DNA of 64,000 nt, from positions 22,637,706 to 22,701,705 of the forward strand of contig OX377204.1 in assembly GCA_947396885.1 (NCBI GenBank). Direction: 5' to 3'. Source of the DNA: Heligmosomoides polygyrus polygyrus (taxonomy: Eukaryota > Nematoda > Chromadorea > Rhabditida > Heligmosomidae). Every line of letters begins with the position of its first letter. Position 1 is the stretch's first letter. Below the pieces are notes generated by a model. It was not told the DNA's origin, ran no database searches, and saw only the letters and a list, made by a program, of their open reading frames with translations. Below, piece after piece: positions 1 through 11,875 of the stretch. The position numbers were made by a program, and so were the translations under genes.

Positions 1-3000
1 GGAATTGCTGCACTTTGTCCCGGCAAGACTTTGGAGTGCGCTGTGCACAATGTTTATATTATCGAACCTATCAACCGACTCGGCGCGACAGCTCGCAAAT
101 TGCACCGCGGGCGTGTTCGGAGCGCGATAACTCTGTCAGCTTCCAATCATTCTGGCCGGAACGTGTGTATTCCGTAGGCAGTAATATGCTCTAGTAAAGC
201 GCCAAAGCACAGCAAATTATCTTACGAATTGGCAATGTTACGGCGGTGCGAAAATGCATGTTGGTCATGTGTGACACGATTTTTTCAGAATTCGGTCGAC
301 CGCTACGGGTACACTAGGCGAGCTGCCGGCATGCAAACTCGCGGACAAGCAAAGCACCGAAGGCACTTTACGACGATTTGCTCCTTACTCTGCAGCTGCC
401 TAAACTGCCTTAGCCCCATCTGCCATTTTAGAGCGGCGGACACCAGCGGTGAAGCTTCTTCCGCCCTAACTCGCCCATATTCTAGTTTTCGAGCCCCAGC
501 CAGGGTACCATTCTGTTCAGCTCAAAAAGCCCTATCGAACGGTGTCAATTGCGACCAATTCTGAAAACATCGATTTTTTGACAGTTTCTCATCGAAGACG
601 GCTGTTAGGCCGCGCCAGACGGTCGATGACGTCATCGAAAACCGATGTTTCCGAAATTGGTCGAGTTTGGTACAGTTTCATAGAGCTTTTCGTGCTGAAT
701 TGAATGGTGTTACTGCGAGCACCAAAAACTGCAATCTGGGCGAGTAAGAGCGCGAAGAACATCGACCGCTGTTGTGCTAAATTACGCGCGCGGGCGTGTT
801 CGGAGCGCGATAATTCTGTCAGCTTCCAATCTTTCTGACCGAAACGTGTGGACTCCGTACGCAGTAATATGCACTAGTAAAGAGCCAAAGCATAGCAAAT
901 TATCTTACGAAAGGGCAAGGTTACGGCGGTGCGAAAATGCAGGTTGGGCATGTGTGACACGATTTTTTCAGAATTCGGTCGACCGCTACGGGTACACTAG
1001 GCGAGCTAACGGCATGCAAACTCGCGGACAAGCAAAGCACCGAAGGCACTTTACGATGCCATGCTCGCAGCTCTCTAGATGCCTAAACTGCTTTAGCACA
1101 ATCTGCCATTTTGGAGCGGCGGAGGGCGACGGCGAAGTTCCTTCCGCCCTTACTTGCCCATATTCGAGTTCTCGACGCTATCAATGGAACCACTCTGTTC
1201 AGCTCGGAAAGCTCTATCGAACGGTATCAATACCGTCCAATTGCGGGAAAACTGATTTTTTCTCGCTCTTCGCCGAGCCCGCCCGGATGATGACGTCATC
1301 GAAAGTCGATGATTTCGAAAAATGCCAAATGCTCTTGTCCAAACTTCATTCAAATCCATCTAGGGGGTTATTTGGTGCGCTAATTACGAATCCGATGTCC
1401 GTTTTTGAAAATTGCGCCGATTTTGGCATGTTACAGCCATTTGAGGTTGGTAGGGTCAGGATCGCTGACCATCCTCAGTTATGTATGGGTGGTCTCCTGC
1501 CATAATCGACCAAATGGACTTCGGCATCGTATTCGGCACCCTGAATAACCCCTGCCATAGAGGAAGTTTGAGCAAAATCGATGTTCCTGTCCCGACCACC
1601 CTCAGTTATCCAGAAAGAAAACCAAAACCTACTGAAATCGGCGGAATTTTCAAAAACGGACATTGGATTCGTAATTAGCGCACCAAATAACCCCCTAGAG
1701 GAATTTGAACGAAGTTTGGACAAGACTATTTGGCAATCTTCGAAATCGTCTACTTTCGATGACGTCATCGTCCGGGCGGGCTCGACGAAGAGCGAGCGCC
1801 GTCGTTCTCACGAGAAATTGTCAAAAAATCACTTTTCCCGCAATTGGACGAGATTGGTACCGTTCGATAGAGCTTTCCGAGCTGAACAGACTCGCACCGC
1901 CGTAACTTTGTCCATTCACGAGCTACATTGCTGTGTTTCAGCGCACCTATTGAGCTTTCTACTGCTTACAAAATCCACAAGTTGCTGCCCCCCGAAAGAT
2001 TCAAAAGTGACAGAATTATCGCGCTCAGAACACGCCTGTGCGTCTAATTTAGCACAACAACGGTCGATGTTCTCCGCGCTCTTACTCGCCCAGATTACAG
2101 TTCTTGCTGCTCGCAGTAACACCATTCAATTCAGCACGAAAAGCTCTATGAAACTGTACCAAACTCGACCAATTTCGGAAACATCGGTTTTCGATGACGT
2201 CATCGACCGTCAGCCGTCTTCGATGAGAAACTGTCAAAAAATCGATGTTTTCAGAATTGGTCGCAATTGACACCGTTCGATAGGGCTTTTTGATCTGAAC
2301 AGAATGGTACCCTGGCTGGGGCTCGAAAACTAGAATATGGGCGAGTTAGGGCGGAAGAAGCTTCACCGCTGGCGTCCGCCGCTCTAAAATGGCAGATGGG
2401 GCTAAGGCAGTTTAGGCAGTTGCAGAGTAAGCAGCAGATCTTCGCAAAGTGCCTTCGGTGCTTTGCTTGTCCGCGAGTTTGCATGCCGTTAGCTCGCCTA
2501 GTGTACCCGTAGCGGTCGACCGAATTCTGAAAAAATCGTGTCACACATGCCCAACCTGCATTTTCGCACCGCCGTAACCTTGCCCTTTCGTAAGATAATT
2601 TGCTATGCTTTGGCTCTTTACTAGTGCATATTACTGCGTACGGAGTCCACACGTTTCGGTCAGAAAGATTGGAAGCTGACAGAATTATCGCGCTCCGAAC
2701 ACGCCCGCGCGCGTAATTTAGCACAACAGCGGTCGATGTTCTTCGCGCTCTTACTCGCCCAGATTGCAGTTTTTGGTGCTCGCAGTAACACCATTCAATT
2801 CAGCACGAAAAGCTCTATGAAACTGTACCAAACTCGACCAATTTCGGAAACATCGGTTTTCGATGACGTCATCGACCGTCTGGCGCGGCCTAACAGCCGT
2901 CTTCGATGAGAAACTGTCAAAAAATCGATGTTTTCAGAATTGGTCGCAATTGACACCGTTCGATAGGGCTTTTTGAGCTGAACAGAATGGTACCCTGGCT

Positions 3001-3497
3001 GGGGCTCGAAAACTAGAATATGGGCGAGTTAGGGCGGAAGAAGCTTCACCGCTGGTGTCCGCCGCTCTAAAATGGCAGATGGGGCTAAGGCAGTTTAGGC
3101 AGCTGCAGAGTAAGGAGCAAATCGTCGTAAAGTGCCTTCGGTGCTTTGCTTGTCCGCGAGTTTGCATGCCGGCAGCTCGCCTAGTGTACCCGTAGCGGTC
3201 GACCGAATTCTGAAAAAATCGTGTCACACATGACCAACATGCATTTTCGCACCGCCGTAACATTGCCAATTCGTAAGATAATTTGCTGTGCTTTGGCGCT
3301 TTACTAGAGCATATTACTGCCTACGGAATACACACGTTCCGGCCAGAATGATTGGAAGCTGACAGAGTTATCGCGCTCCGAACACGCCCGCGGTGCAATT
3401 TGCGAGCTGTCGCGCCGAGTCGGTTGATAGGTTCGATAATATAAACATTGTGCACAGCGCACTCCAAAGTCTTGCCGGGACAAAGTGCAGCAATTCC
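1..3497. repeat. Giant nested palindrome (foldback repeat), about 3.5 kb
   Basis: The first base pairs with base 3497, and pairing continues with position sums of 3498: 562 with 2936, and 774 with 2724. The outer arms are about 1-1048 and 2450-3497, and I saw essentially no mismatches where I compared them. Inside lies a second, more diverged inverted repeat (about 1176-1528 against 1530-1910, for example 1360-1379 against 1679-1698). Each outer arm also contains a direct duplication with an offset of about 683 bp (for example 241 and 924). ORFs in it are mirror images of one another, have no recognisable domain and are repeat shadows. The left edge is cut by the window start, so the arms may be longer. 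It could be a foldback transposon, a recent inverted duplication or an assembly artefact; near-identity of the arms fits the last two as well. Confidence 0.9.
627..2871. promoter_or_regulatory. Five TGACGTCA palindromes inside the foldback
   Basis: The 8-bp palindrome TGACGTCA occurs at 627-634, 1291-1298, 1760-1767, 2195-2202 and 2864-2871, usually extended to CGATGACGTCATCG. It matches the consensus CRE site bound by CREB/ATF bZIP factors. The copies are related by the internal duplications and inversions of the foldback, so they are not independent. Retention in both the near-identical outer arms and the diverged inner arms is the only hint of function; no promoter was recognised nearby. 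Confidence 0.4.
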
Positions 3498-3930
3498 TGA
3501 GTAGGGCGGCTGAGAATTTCACATAAAACTCCCTAAATGCTCACTCTACAAACTGTCCCCCACCACCTCGATTGATAGGTTCGATCCTATATGCATTGTT
3601 CACGGCGCACACTGAGGGGATTGCTGACATGACAAAACACTTGATGCCATGCTTGAGATGCTCCGAGAACATGCAAGTCCTGGAATATAAGCTTCTCCAA
3701 CAGCAAAAAGTCAGCTCCAGACATTTTTGACCACCCACTGCGAAAATGGTGTGGTTTGACGAAGTTTTATATACGGTTGTGTAGATCTCGAGGAGACGAA
3801 TCGAACGGTACCAACCGTTTCCCAAAAAACCTCAAATTAGAGGAATTGTGAGCCTGCAATGGCTTCGATGCCTTGCGGCCGACAACTCGTCCGCTGCCGC
3901 CCTTCTCAATGGAGCGCAAGTTTTCAATTT
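3430..3930. repeat. Dispersed repeat, related copy at 46136-46620
   Basis: This stretch starts in the outer arm of the foldback and continues past it. Two internal direct repeats both contain a 'GATTGATAGGTTCGAT' core followed by a GCATTGTTCAC or ACATTGTGCAC block and 'GGCGCAC'. The same order of blocks recurs at 46136-46620 with clear but imperfect identity. No coding potential was recognised. It may be the internal part of the foldback family. Confidence 0.7.
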
Positions 3931-4134
3931 TCGCCGTTTTTGATCTTTCATATGAAATTTATATACCAAACGATAGAGCTCGTTCTCGTGAGCTCAAATA
4001 TACTCTTGCTTTTTCAAATGGATGGCATTTTGGCGAGTTATAACAAAAAGACGCAAAAACCGCAAAAGTGCGGTTTTTTCGGCGTCTATTCAAAAGACGC
4101 GTCCGGTACTGTATGTACAGTATGTTCCGTAGAG

Positions 4135-4325
4135 ACGCAACTTTGTGCCAGGCGAGACTTGAACCTGCACCCTCCGTTTTCATGACAAAATCATACGCCT
4201 TACACCATTCCGATATCACGGGCGAGTGCTGTCTGGTTCTTGTCACGAGGGCATTGTAGACGTTACGCGCAATCAAGCAGCGCCGGTGATTAAAGGCGTT
4301 GCCTCTTTCCCAGAAAGAATAGGGT
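4135..4325. repeat. tRNA-like foldback repeat, copy 1
   Basis: The left half reads like the reverse complement of a tRNA 3' half (GCCAGGCGAGACTTGAACC). The right half (from about 4290, GCGCCGGTGATTAAAGGCG) reads like a tRNA 5' half with an A-box-like segment. The arrangement matches 11876-12172, which is better preserved. Neither half folds into a convincing functional tRNA. It is probably a fossil of a repeat carrying opposed tRNA-like modules. Confidence 0.5.
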
Positions 4326-4963
4326 GCTGCGTAACTGCGTGTAACAAATGTATTATGTACATGCGATATAGTAGCAGAAGTTGAAAATTCTGAAAAAAAA
4401 TCTGAAGCCTATGTACTGTCTAAGTCCTCCACTGTGAGGATTGGCTTCGGAAGGAAAAAACACAAACTTCTCCATCGGCTGGCCACCGCAGGCCATTACA
4501 GGCACATTTGAATTGTCCTTACAATATTTCCTTAAAGTTTTATTTATTTATTTATTTACTTTGTGTCGCGAATTATCGCGCTGTGCCATATGTCACACAC
4601 ACTTGCAATACACACTAGACTCGACGTATCCAAAGAAAGACTACAGGAAATTTTAAAAAATTAGATGAAAAATAAATTCGGAACTATTTCAATTGCTAGT
4701 CAATAAATTTCGTAAATCGACCGAAGGATATCTGAAGCACATTGTCTCTCAGCAGTGGTCGAAAAACTCGAATGGTTCTGCTCGAAGAATAAATTGACAC
4801 GATTTGGCTTTGGAGCTCCTCGCAACTAGATCGGTGGCTTTTCGGTAACCATATCTTGTTCTGGCCTAGGGTAACACCGAAAAGAAGTCTGAGGCTTTCA
4901 TTTGTACTCTGCCGTCAGTATTTTGAATATCATCGTCAGGATCGCATTTTATTCTCTTACTCC

Positions 4964-5488
4964 TTAACACATTCACGACCAGAGCGTTTTCGCGCCCAGT
5001 GCGCGCAACGGCCCGCGGCTTTTTTGGCGCCTGCGTGTGTCCACTCATTTGCGTGGACAGGCGCTGAAAAAGGACAGTCTTAGAAAACGTAACTGTAGAC
5101 TCAAGAAAAGTCCAGAAGAACTGCACAGCTTGCTATAAAAAACTGAGTAGCAGCTTGGGAAGAGATATTGCCAAGAAGAAAGGATAGTCCATACGCGCTG
5201 CACCAGTTGCGCAAAATGTGTTTGTTTGAGGTGCTCCAACGTTAGGAAGTGTTCTTGGTATAAGTTTGTTCAATGTCATAATCATTCAGGGCCTAGGTTG
5301 TTTTATTTAAGAGTTCGATTCATATTTCATCTGTGGTTTGTGCATTAATTCTGGTCTAGAAGTATGTGCGCTTATTGCGTTTCAGTAATGGAAAAGTTAT
5401 TGTCTTGTTAGTTACGAAAAAGCCAATCATTTTTCTGTCTACGCAAACCCAACATCTTTTTTGTTACTATAACTTGCGAATGTTCGGG
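4964..5488 (+). mobile_element. TTAA-type MITE (piggyBac-like ends), truncated copy
   Basis: The sequence from TTAACACATTCACGACC onward is closely similar to 23693-24210, including the paired GTCCACTCATTTGCGTGGAC-type motif and the CTAGGTTGTTTTATTTAAGAG block. It stops at 5488, exactly where an RTE LINE fragment begins, so about 140 bp of the right end, including the second terminal repeat, is missing. No transposase is encoded; it would have been mobilised in trans. The piggyBac assignment is inferred from the TTAA site at the complete copy. Confidence 0.7.
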
Positions 5489-5965
5489 CTCAAGCTAAAC
5501 GTCAAATAATCTGAGTACTTGACGACAGACGTAAACGAAGCCGGGTCCATTGAGGTCAATGGCACTGCGCTAGTACGAACGACAGGCTTCAAGTACCTTG
5601 GATCTGCAACTGCGTCTGATGGTAGTCTGACGTTCGAGGTGAACTCGCGCGTGAGCGCAGCGTGGTCCAAATGGCGCTCGATGACAGGCGTTTTATGCGA
5701 CAGGAAGATACCGGAACGCCTTAAATCGAAAATCTATAGAACCATCGTCCGGCCAGTAGCGATGTATGGAGCTGAGTGCTGGCCTGCAACCAAGGAGGTT
5801 GAGACTCGCCTCAGCGTAATGGAAACGAAAATGCTGCGATGGACGGCTGGTGTTACGCGTCTGGACCGTATTCGCAACGATGAAATACGCCAGAGTTTGG
5901 TGTCGCTCCAATTGCTGACAAGTTACGTGAAGCTCGCCTTCGGTGGTATGGCCACGTTCTTCGAG
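5489..5965 (+). pseudogene. RTE-type LINE fragment: RT C-terminal part
   Basis: This fragment encodes the region just after the YADD motif of the RTE family described at 36072-39233. Visible blocks are 'FKYLGSATASDG', 'VNSRVSAAWSKWRS', 'IPERLKSKIYRT' and 'WTAGVTRLDRIRN'. One stop interrupts the start (LNVK-stop), and the frame is otherwise open to about residue 150. Neither the endonuclease nor the catalytic RT motifs are present. Both ends are truncated. It sits directly against the cut end of the TTAA MITE, so it either inserted there or was joined by a deletion. Confidence 0.85.
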
Positions 5966-8030
5966 CCCCTTTGCCTTTACCCAATAGTCTCACCAGGTCA
6001 GGCACCTGTCTGGTCAGTCGTCCTTTGTTACTCCTGTCACTGATCCTGTATCTGTTTTCTTCAACAAAATTACTCTGTAATTTGAAGTGGCCTTTTGGCG
6101 AACACTGTGAGGGTTTCCGGCACATCCAATCCAAGTTTCGAAGATGGCAGAGCTGTACCATACTCGAGCGGTGGACGACATATCGTGAGTTTGCCCTCTT
6201 TGTGTGAAGTTTCCTTGGGCTTCCCCCTATGGTGTCGGAACCGCTAGAGCGGTTGAGGCGCTTGGTGGGGTAGAAAGCTTTTCAATATCTTGCATCACCT
6301 TCAGGCCTCTGAAGACGACGATCGTCAGGCCGCAGAATAAAAAGTCCACCATAAAAACCTTGTTTGGCAAACAAGAAACTGACTTACAGGAACCTTTTTT
6401 AATAAGCGAGTTGAATTAAATTCCACCTACATATTTCGAAGGAGCTCATTATGTGTTTTCCCATGCCTGTCAAGAGGGATAAAAATTGCTCTGCAACACC
6501 CTAGCTGGACATTTGGTGCAAGGAGCAACGTGCCTTTCTGAAATTGATGAAGAATGTTGGACATTGAAGAGACCCAAGGCTCTGTTAACCACCTCATTTA
6601 CTGTTGTTGTTATTTTTGGTTTTCACTACGCTAAGCGTTTTCCTAATGAATTTATCAGCTGTCCTAAAGCATAGAATTCACGCGAAAACGATGGACATAT
6701 GTATGTCTGCACCTGTTTGGGCAGCATGTACATAGAATCAGATTCTGCACAAATTATGTACACTTTGGTCTTTGGCTACAGCTTCTATGCTAGTCGTGTT
6801 AGATCCACTCTCACGTCAGTCTTCTGCAGAGGAAGAACTCTCAACTCAGGCTATGATGAACCCGTACTCCACATGCTTGGCCACTCGCCCTTACGAAGGC
6901 TTGTATTTGTTGTGCAGAATGCTGAAATCCTCTTTGGAGATTGTTCGACCCACTGGAGCACTCGGATGACGGGGACGGAAGGATTCGTTGCTGACCTCAG
7001 CTCGAGAATATGTGCAATCCACTGTGCAACAGCAGGATGGTGACACGTGCCTAAAGAAGGTTCGAGGGCAGTAGGCAGTAAGGGGCAAAGGAAGATGGCG
7101 TCAAGTGCCTTTTTACAAATGCGCCACGCATTTGACTTCTATTTGACACCATTGCCATATCTTAAGTGCAGTGGATGGAGGAAGACTTGTTTGCACGTGG
7201 AAATATGTAGCACAGGAAAATAGCACAACTTCTGGTGACACGGTGGAGGAATTATATTGGGCCTGGGTGCTCCTATGCTTCGCTACACACTGCGCTATTC
7301 CGGCACGCAATAGGGACCATTCCAAGAAAGCGTTAGTTCGATTAGTTATGACTAGTGTAGTCTCTAGTAAGAATTGCTAGAGTATCAATGATGAAGTCCA
7401 GTCGGCAGAATGCGAACAGGGAGGAGTATCTGGAGTTCGTTCGACACGGTGCTGCTTCCCCATGACGTTTTCCCGGCAAGGTTTCCTATCACCACAACAA
7501 GTGCATTGACGTAAACATCTCTGCTCAAACACTATTCCACTGATACCGAACCGTCATCGTCTCTAGACATCGATCCACCCCTTTGGCGGTGTTATTCCCT
7601 GGTCAAAGGGCAATCCTTTCCCGACCCTGGCTTTGAAAACAAAAAGTCTCGCCATAGCAGGACTTCTAGGCTGACACGTCTGCGAAGAAGTGGAATGCAC
7701 GGCGCATTCTTAAAAACTATTTTTAGCGCTGGCTTCTGCGCTGAACTTCATCCTTTGCTCATTTCTTAGCTCCATTTCACGTCAAGCACCTGAGTCACCT
7801 AGTTGAAGCGAGCGCTCTCGAGCTCGGTGCCTCAAATGGTCCCTGTCACATGTCAAATTAGCCCGCTGTGCATTCCTCGGTCGGGGAACACTTGGCGCGT
7901 GTCTTTCGTACGCCAGGTCGCTAGAAAACTAAATAATTGTTTAATGCAGTAGAGAGCATTTTTCATGGACATCAACTGTTTCGTCGTCTCGATGTCTATT
8001 CCTGCTTTTAAAACCAATTTCCAGCTTCTC
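5966..8030. other. No gene recognised
   Basis: About 2 kb upstream of gene 1. Open frames up to 114 codons occur (for example 6699-7043 +) but show no recognisable domain, no convincing splice pattern and no paralogue in the window. Terminal repeats were not seen. It may hold regulatory sequence for gene 1, but nothing specific can be named. Confidence 0.4.
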
Positions 8031-8080
8031 AGAATGTCACCGTTTGCAAGCCGCTCTACTTAAATTTATTCGATCACTCG

Positions 8081-9566
8081 ATGTACACTTCACCACCATT
8101 CACGGACGTACCGTCATCAGCAGTGTCACCAGGGATTCACTATGTCAGAAGTAAGTACCCTTATCACCCTATTTTTGAATATTATTTTGACGCACATTCT
8201 GGAACCGGCGGCAGCTGCCGAACTGACGGGAATAGTAAATCGATTCTGCTGTCGAATAGGAAATAAACCATGCATTACTTTCGGGCCAATAATTTGCAGG
8301 TTATTTTTGTCCACCCGGTTCTCTTCGATCGTTTATTTTGAGCTTAGAGTCCGTTCATGTCCAAGACTCAAGCGACGGGAGCGAATGGGTGGCATGGCAG
8401 TCATGCGTATCCAATGGGTATTTCTACATTTTCGAATATTCGTTCAGATTTGAACGTCGTTGGTTTTAAAATGTCGTATATCGGTTCGATTTCGAACATC
8501 GAGTTATTCGAATATTATTCGAAAATCGAACATTTCGCCTTTATTCGAACATCGAACAATTTTATTCAAATATCGAATACATTTGAAATCTTTGAGCATA
8601 GAAGCTGATTCGAAAAAAATTATTCGAGTTTTCGAGTAAACGAAAAATGGCGCTTCTTCGTTTTTCAGTCATTCGAGAAAACTGATGAACGGACGAATTC
8701 TGTTGCTCATTCATTCGAAGCTTTTCTACACCGAGTAACTTCGTCCATTCGTTTGTTTAAAGAAATCTCAAAAGCACCACGAACTGCTTAGTAGCTGATG
8801 TCGCTTACGTCGATGACTGTGAACAAGCTCTTAGAAGAGGTTCCCTCGCTTGACTACTACTTCACGCTCTGAGCTGGGCCAACCTCTTCCATAGAAAAGC
8901 ACCCAGATTTCTGTTCAGATGACAGCTGGTCACGAGGCGAACTGCAACTGATGGGTCTGGCCACGGTGGTGATCATGATGTCGATCGCCTTCTTCGGCAT
9001 CGCCTTGCTGAATTGTTGCGGTCGACTTCAGGGCCGGATGCAGCGATCCAGTCGGCAAAAAGGTAGCCTCCACATGTTGGGGTAGTCTTCAGAAGAACGT
9101 TACAGGGCTATATAACACCGGAAAGGCATTTTGGAGTAGTGCGTCCATGATGGATTCGCTGACGTTCTCCCTAATTTTCACTATTGCCTAAAAACATGTG
9201 TTAGAAAAGAGAAGCTTGGAGTTCGACGCTAGACCACATCCTGAGGAGTGTGCCACGCTTTGTAGTTTTACACATTAATAATTATTTGCTTATTCAGGCG
9301 TGGATTACAGAACCATCATCAAAATTCACACGCTTAAGAAATCAATAGAAAATATCATGAGAATTTCTGGAAAATTACAACGACTACAAAAAGTTTTGAC
9401 TTGCACAAGGTATCTAAAACGAGACGTGAACATATTAATGACATCCTCATCATCACCTATAAGTGGGCTGAGCTCCATAATACCACAGATACGCTATGAA
9501 GTTCGACCTAACTTGAGACCTGACAACATCGGGACACCACATACATCAGTTTCGATCTGCTGCTAA
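8081..9566 (+). CDS. Small three-exon single-pass membrane protein, family member 1
   Basis: Predicted exons are 8081-8150, 8919-9062 and 9298-9566, giving about 160 aa. The donors read GTAAGT (8151) and GTAGCC (9063); the acceptors read CTGTTCAG and TATTCAG. Both introns are phase 1, and reading frame is kept across all joins. Exon 2 starts with 'DDSWSRGELQ', then a hydrophobic stretch ('VVIMMSIAFFGIALL') followed by Cys-Cys and a basic segment ('RLQGRMQRSSRQK'). This suggests one membrane span with a cytoplasmic basic flank. Exon 3 is basic, Ser-rich and ends in Cys-Cys. Acceptors at 8021-8032 could serve trans-splicing about 50 nt before the ATG; a short upstream ORF begins at 8034. Function is unknown. 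Exon 1 is the least certain part because it rests only on frame, donor and analogy with members 2 and 3. Confidence 0.55.
8345..8700. repeat. TTCGAA-rich MITE-like insertion in intron 1 of gene 1
   Basis: A degenerate array of TATTCGAA / ATCGAACAT units fills about 8430-8640. It is flanked by short inverted copies of GTCCGTTCAT (near 8350) and ATGAACGGAC (near 8683). It lies entirely within the predicted first intron of gene 1 and would be removed by splicing. No target duplication was identified with confidence, so its transposon nature is an inference. Confidence 0.5.
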
Positions 9567-10650
9567 ATACTTACTGTGCGGAACACTAAGGAAATACGGC
9601 ACGATTACCCGACTGTGGTTCATTGTGATATCCGATGTTCTTCTCACGGTAGTGTTTGTGTAGGTTATTGTTTTTGCTCAAAATGCTTTTGAGGTTTCTG
9701 CATCTTTTTTGTATCATGAGCGTACCTCATTGCATTCAAATAAATGAAATATATCTTTAAGAATTCCCTTAAAAAGTCTTTGGTTTGAATTTTTATAAAT
9801 CTGCTGCCGGTTCTTATCGGCAGTCAAGCACTTGACTTTTTTCAATGTCTTTGAGCGATTGCATGTTAGCACTGAAACCAACAAATGTGCGGAAAAAGTT
9901 AAATACTTTATTAGCGTACGGTTAACTTTCTGACAGCTTAACCTCATAACTCAAAGTCAATTTAGCCGTGTACTTCATTCCTCCACCGCCGTACTCCACA
10001 CTGCAGCCGGGAGGACAGCTTTGAACAAGCGAGAGATGATAGGCATTATGGTTGAGCTAATTCGGCCTGTTTTCTATTGATTTAATGGAATAAATCTTAC
10101 TTCCATACAATTCAAGAAGTAATTATGATTCTATACTTATGTACATAGAGAATGTGGTGCCAGCTGCGTTGAGAATAATCCTGAAGTGCCTTGTGATTAA
10201 CTGCAAGTGAACTTCGGTTAATTTGAAAGAGCAGTTATTTGTCATTTGTCATACGACATTCGCCACTAGGTGGTCGGTTCTCTCCCACCAGTGACCGACA
10301 TTTCTTCCGTAGTTCCACAAAAATTTTAAAATAGCTGTTTAGAACATTTTTGCTTCAGCCCGGAGCGGCTGTTACACAAGACAGAAGCAGCTGGAAAGAT
10401 CTTAAGTTACGGTCAAAACTCTTGCGCCTAACCTGTGATGTATGGCCTAGCCTCGCTGACCGCAAAGCAGAACGAGCGGGTTCGAGTCTCGCCAGGCGAT
10501 AGAGTTTTAAACAACAGCGCTCTCAAACAACAAAGAATGGCGTTTGACTCTCACTTATTAGCCTTTTTCATATGATGCTTGACGCCGCCATCCTAAACCC
10601 ACAGTAGGCCGCTGGCAGCTTCAGAGTCATCTCACAAGCTCAATCATCCG
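9567..10650. other. Intergenic, AT-rich; no gene recognised
   Basis: Downstream of gene 1. An AATAAATGAAAT stretch near 9739 could act as a polyadenylation signal for it. Otherwise I see only simple AT-rich sequence and a tRNA-like fossil at its right end (10430-10507). Confidence 0.4.
10430..10507 (+). pseudogene. tRNA-like fossil
   Basis: A good T arm is visible: GCGGG-TTCGAGT-CTCGC with a consensus B box, followed by CAGGCGAT, which pairs weakly with TGCGCCT about 70 nt upstream. The D arm and anticodon stem are poor and no anticodon can be read reliably. It is best called a tRNA-derived relic, possibly related to the tRNA-like foldback repeats at 4135 and 11876, which share the GTCTCGCC/AGGCG ending. 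Confidence 0.35.
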
Positions 10651-10654
10651 AAAG

Positions 10655-10955
10655 GAGGATAAAAGGAAAAAGGACGGCGTCAAACAATCCCAGATGGGAT
10701 GCGCAACACATTCTTCTTCTGCAGAATGTCATGGAGGCAATTTGAATGCGTATTTGGCCGATACAATGTGTTGCGGTGGCCACTCGATGAAGTCAGTGCT
10801 TATCCCTTCCGAACAAGCCTAGTGCCAATCCACAGTTCACTGAGAGATGCAAGGCTTGGAAAGCTTAGGTGGAAAACCCGAACAAAGAACCTGGTATCAG
10901 GTGCACGTAACAGGCGGCGCCTCCTTAGACTATACTGCCATCTCCTGATCACCCC
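10655..10955 (-). mobile_element. tRNA-derived SINE, copy 1
   Basis: Minus-strand copy of the ~290 bp SINE best preserved at 30137-30428. Shared blocks read on + are GACGGCG, GGGATGCGC..CATTC, GAATGCGTATTTGGCC, a degraded TGACTTGCGGTGGCC and GGTATCAGGTGCACGT. It is diverged from the intact copy (for example GTTGCGGTGGCC for CTTGCGGTGGCC). Confidence 0.8.
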
Positions 10956-11875
10956 TTCACCGCGATGAAGTGGCACATGAAGAGGTCTCCTACATAAGCG
11001 CCTAAAATTTCAGTGGATAAGTATAATCAAGCTGTCGATTAGAGTGGTTCTAAGGCGTAAAAATGACGCTTAAGAAAATTGAAAACAACTGAGAAGTTGA
11101 GTCGAAATGTTGAAATGCTTTGTCCGAAAAACGTAAGTACCTTCTAACTCCTTGAACCTTTTAATCTAAATCCTATAAAATCATATGAGAGAGTCTCCAC
11201 ATCAGAAACGATTTTTCGTTTGAAGGCTCCCAGTTTCTCTTCAATGATCATGGCTTAGATCAGTTGGTTGTTCCGGACAGTGAACAGAGAACATTCTCTC
11301 TACAGAATTTTATTCAGCAAGCATCGCCGCCCTCTAGTACACCCCATAAAATAAGCTCCGAAAGTTGAAAATGCATAACTGCGGTTTTTGAGGGTAAAAT
11401 ACAATGTCCTAGCAATCGAACCGGTCGATGACGACGCTGTTTTCATCAGAAGACGTCTTCTTGGGACACAATTATCATGCGCGAGACACGACACTAACAA
11501 CGAAGCATTTATTTATGGACAATGGAAAAGCCAGATTGATGAGACGAGAAGAAACAGCCAGGAATGTACGAAAAACGACTACGGATGGAGAAGGGTATGC
11601 AGTGTAGAGCGGGCACGCTGTGCAAATGTGGAAGGTAAACAAAGCCATAAATCTGCTATCTTGCCAGATTCAGTGGACATTTTCGCAAAACCGCCAAGTT
11701 CCTTGGACATTGCAGGGAAAAACTCCATCACTTATTCTCGTCATGGTTTTCTGCAATCATTTCGTTACTTCGTTTCGTACAAACAGAAACAGGGATATTG
11801 ATTTCTATAATATTATACCTACACATTATTGATTACTCCGAGAACTTCAATATGTACAGCACTAACGATGAGTCT

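Noticed and set aside
229..3269. Pairs of identical or near-identical ORFs on opposite strands (for example 229-564 and 2934-3269)
   Set aside because: They are mirror copies within the palindrome, without recognised domain or splice context.
4100..4130. TACTGTATGTACAGTATG palindrome
   Set aside because: Short and isolated; no paired partner or known site, so not listed as a feature.
8690..8720. CTGATGA followed by CGAA as a second hammerhead candidate
   Set aside because: No helix partners; the sequence belongs to the TTCGAA-rich block edge.
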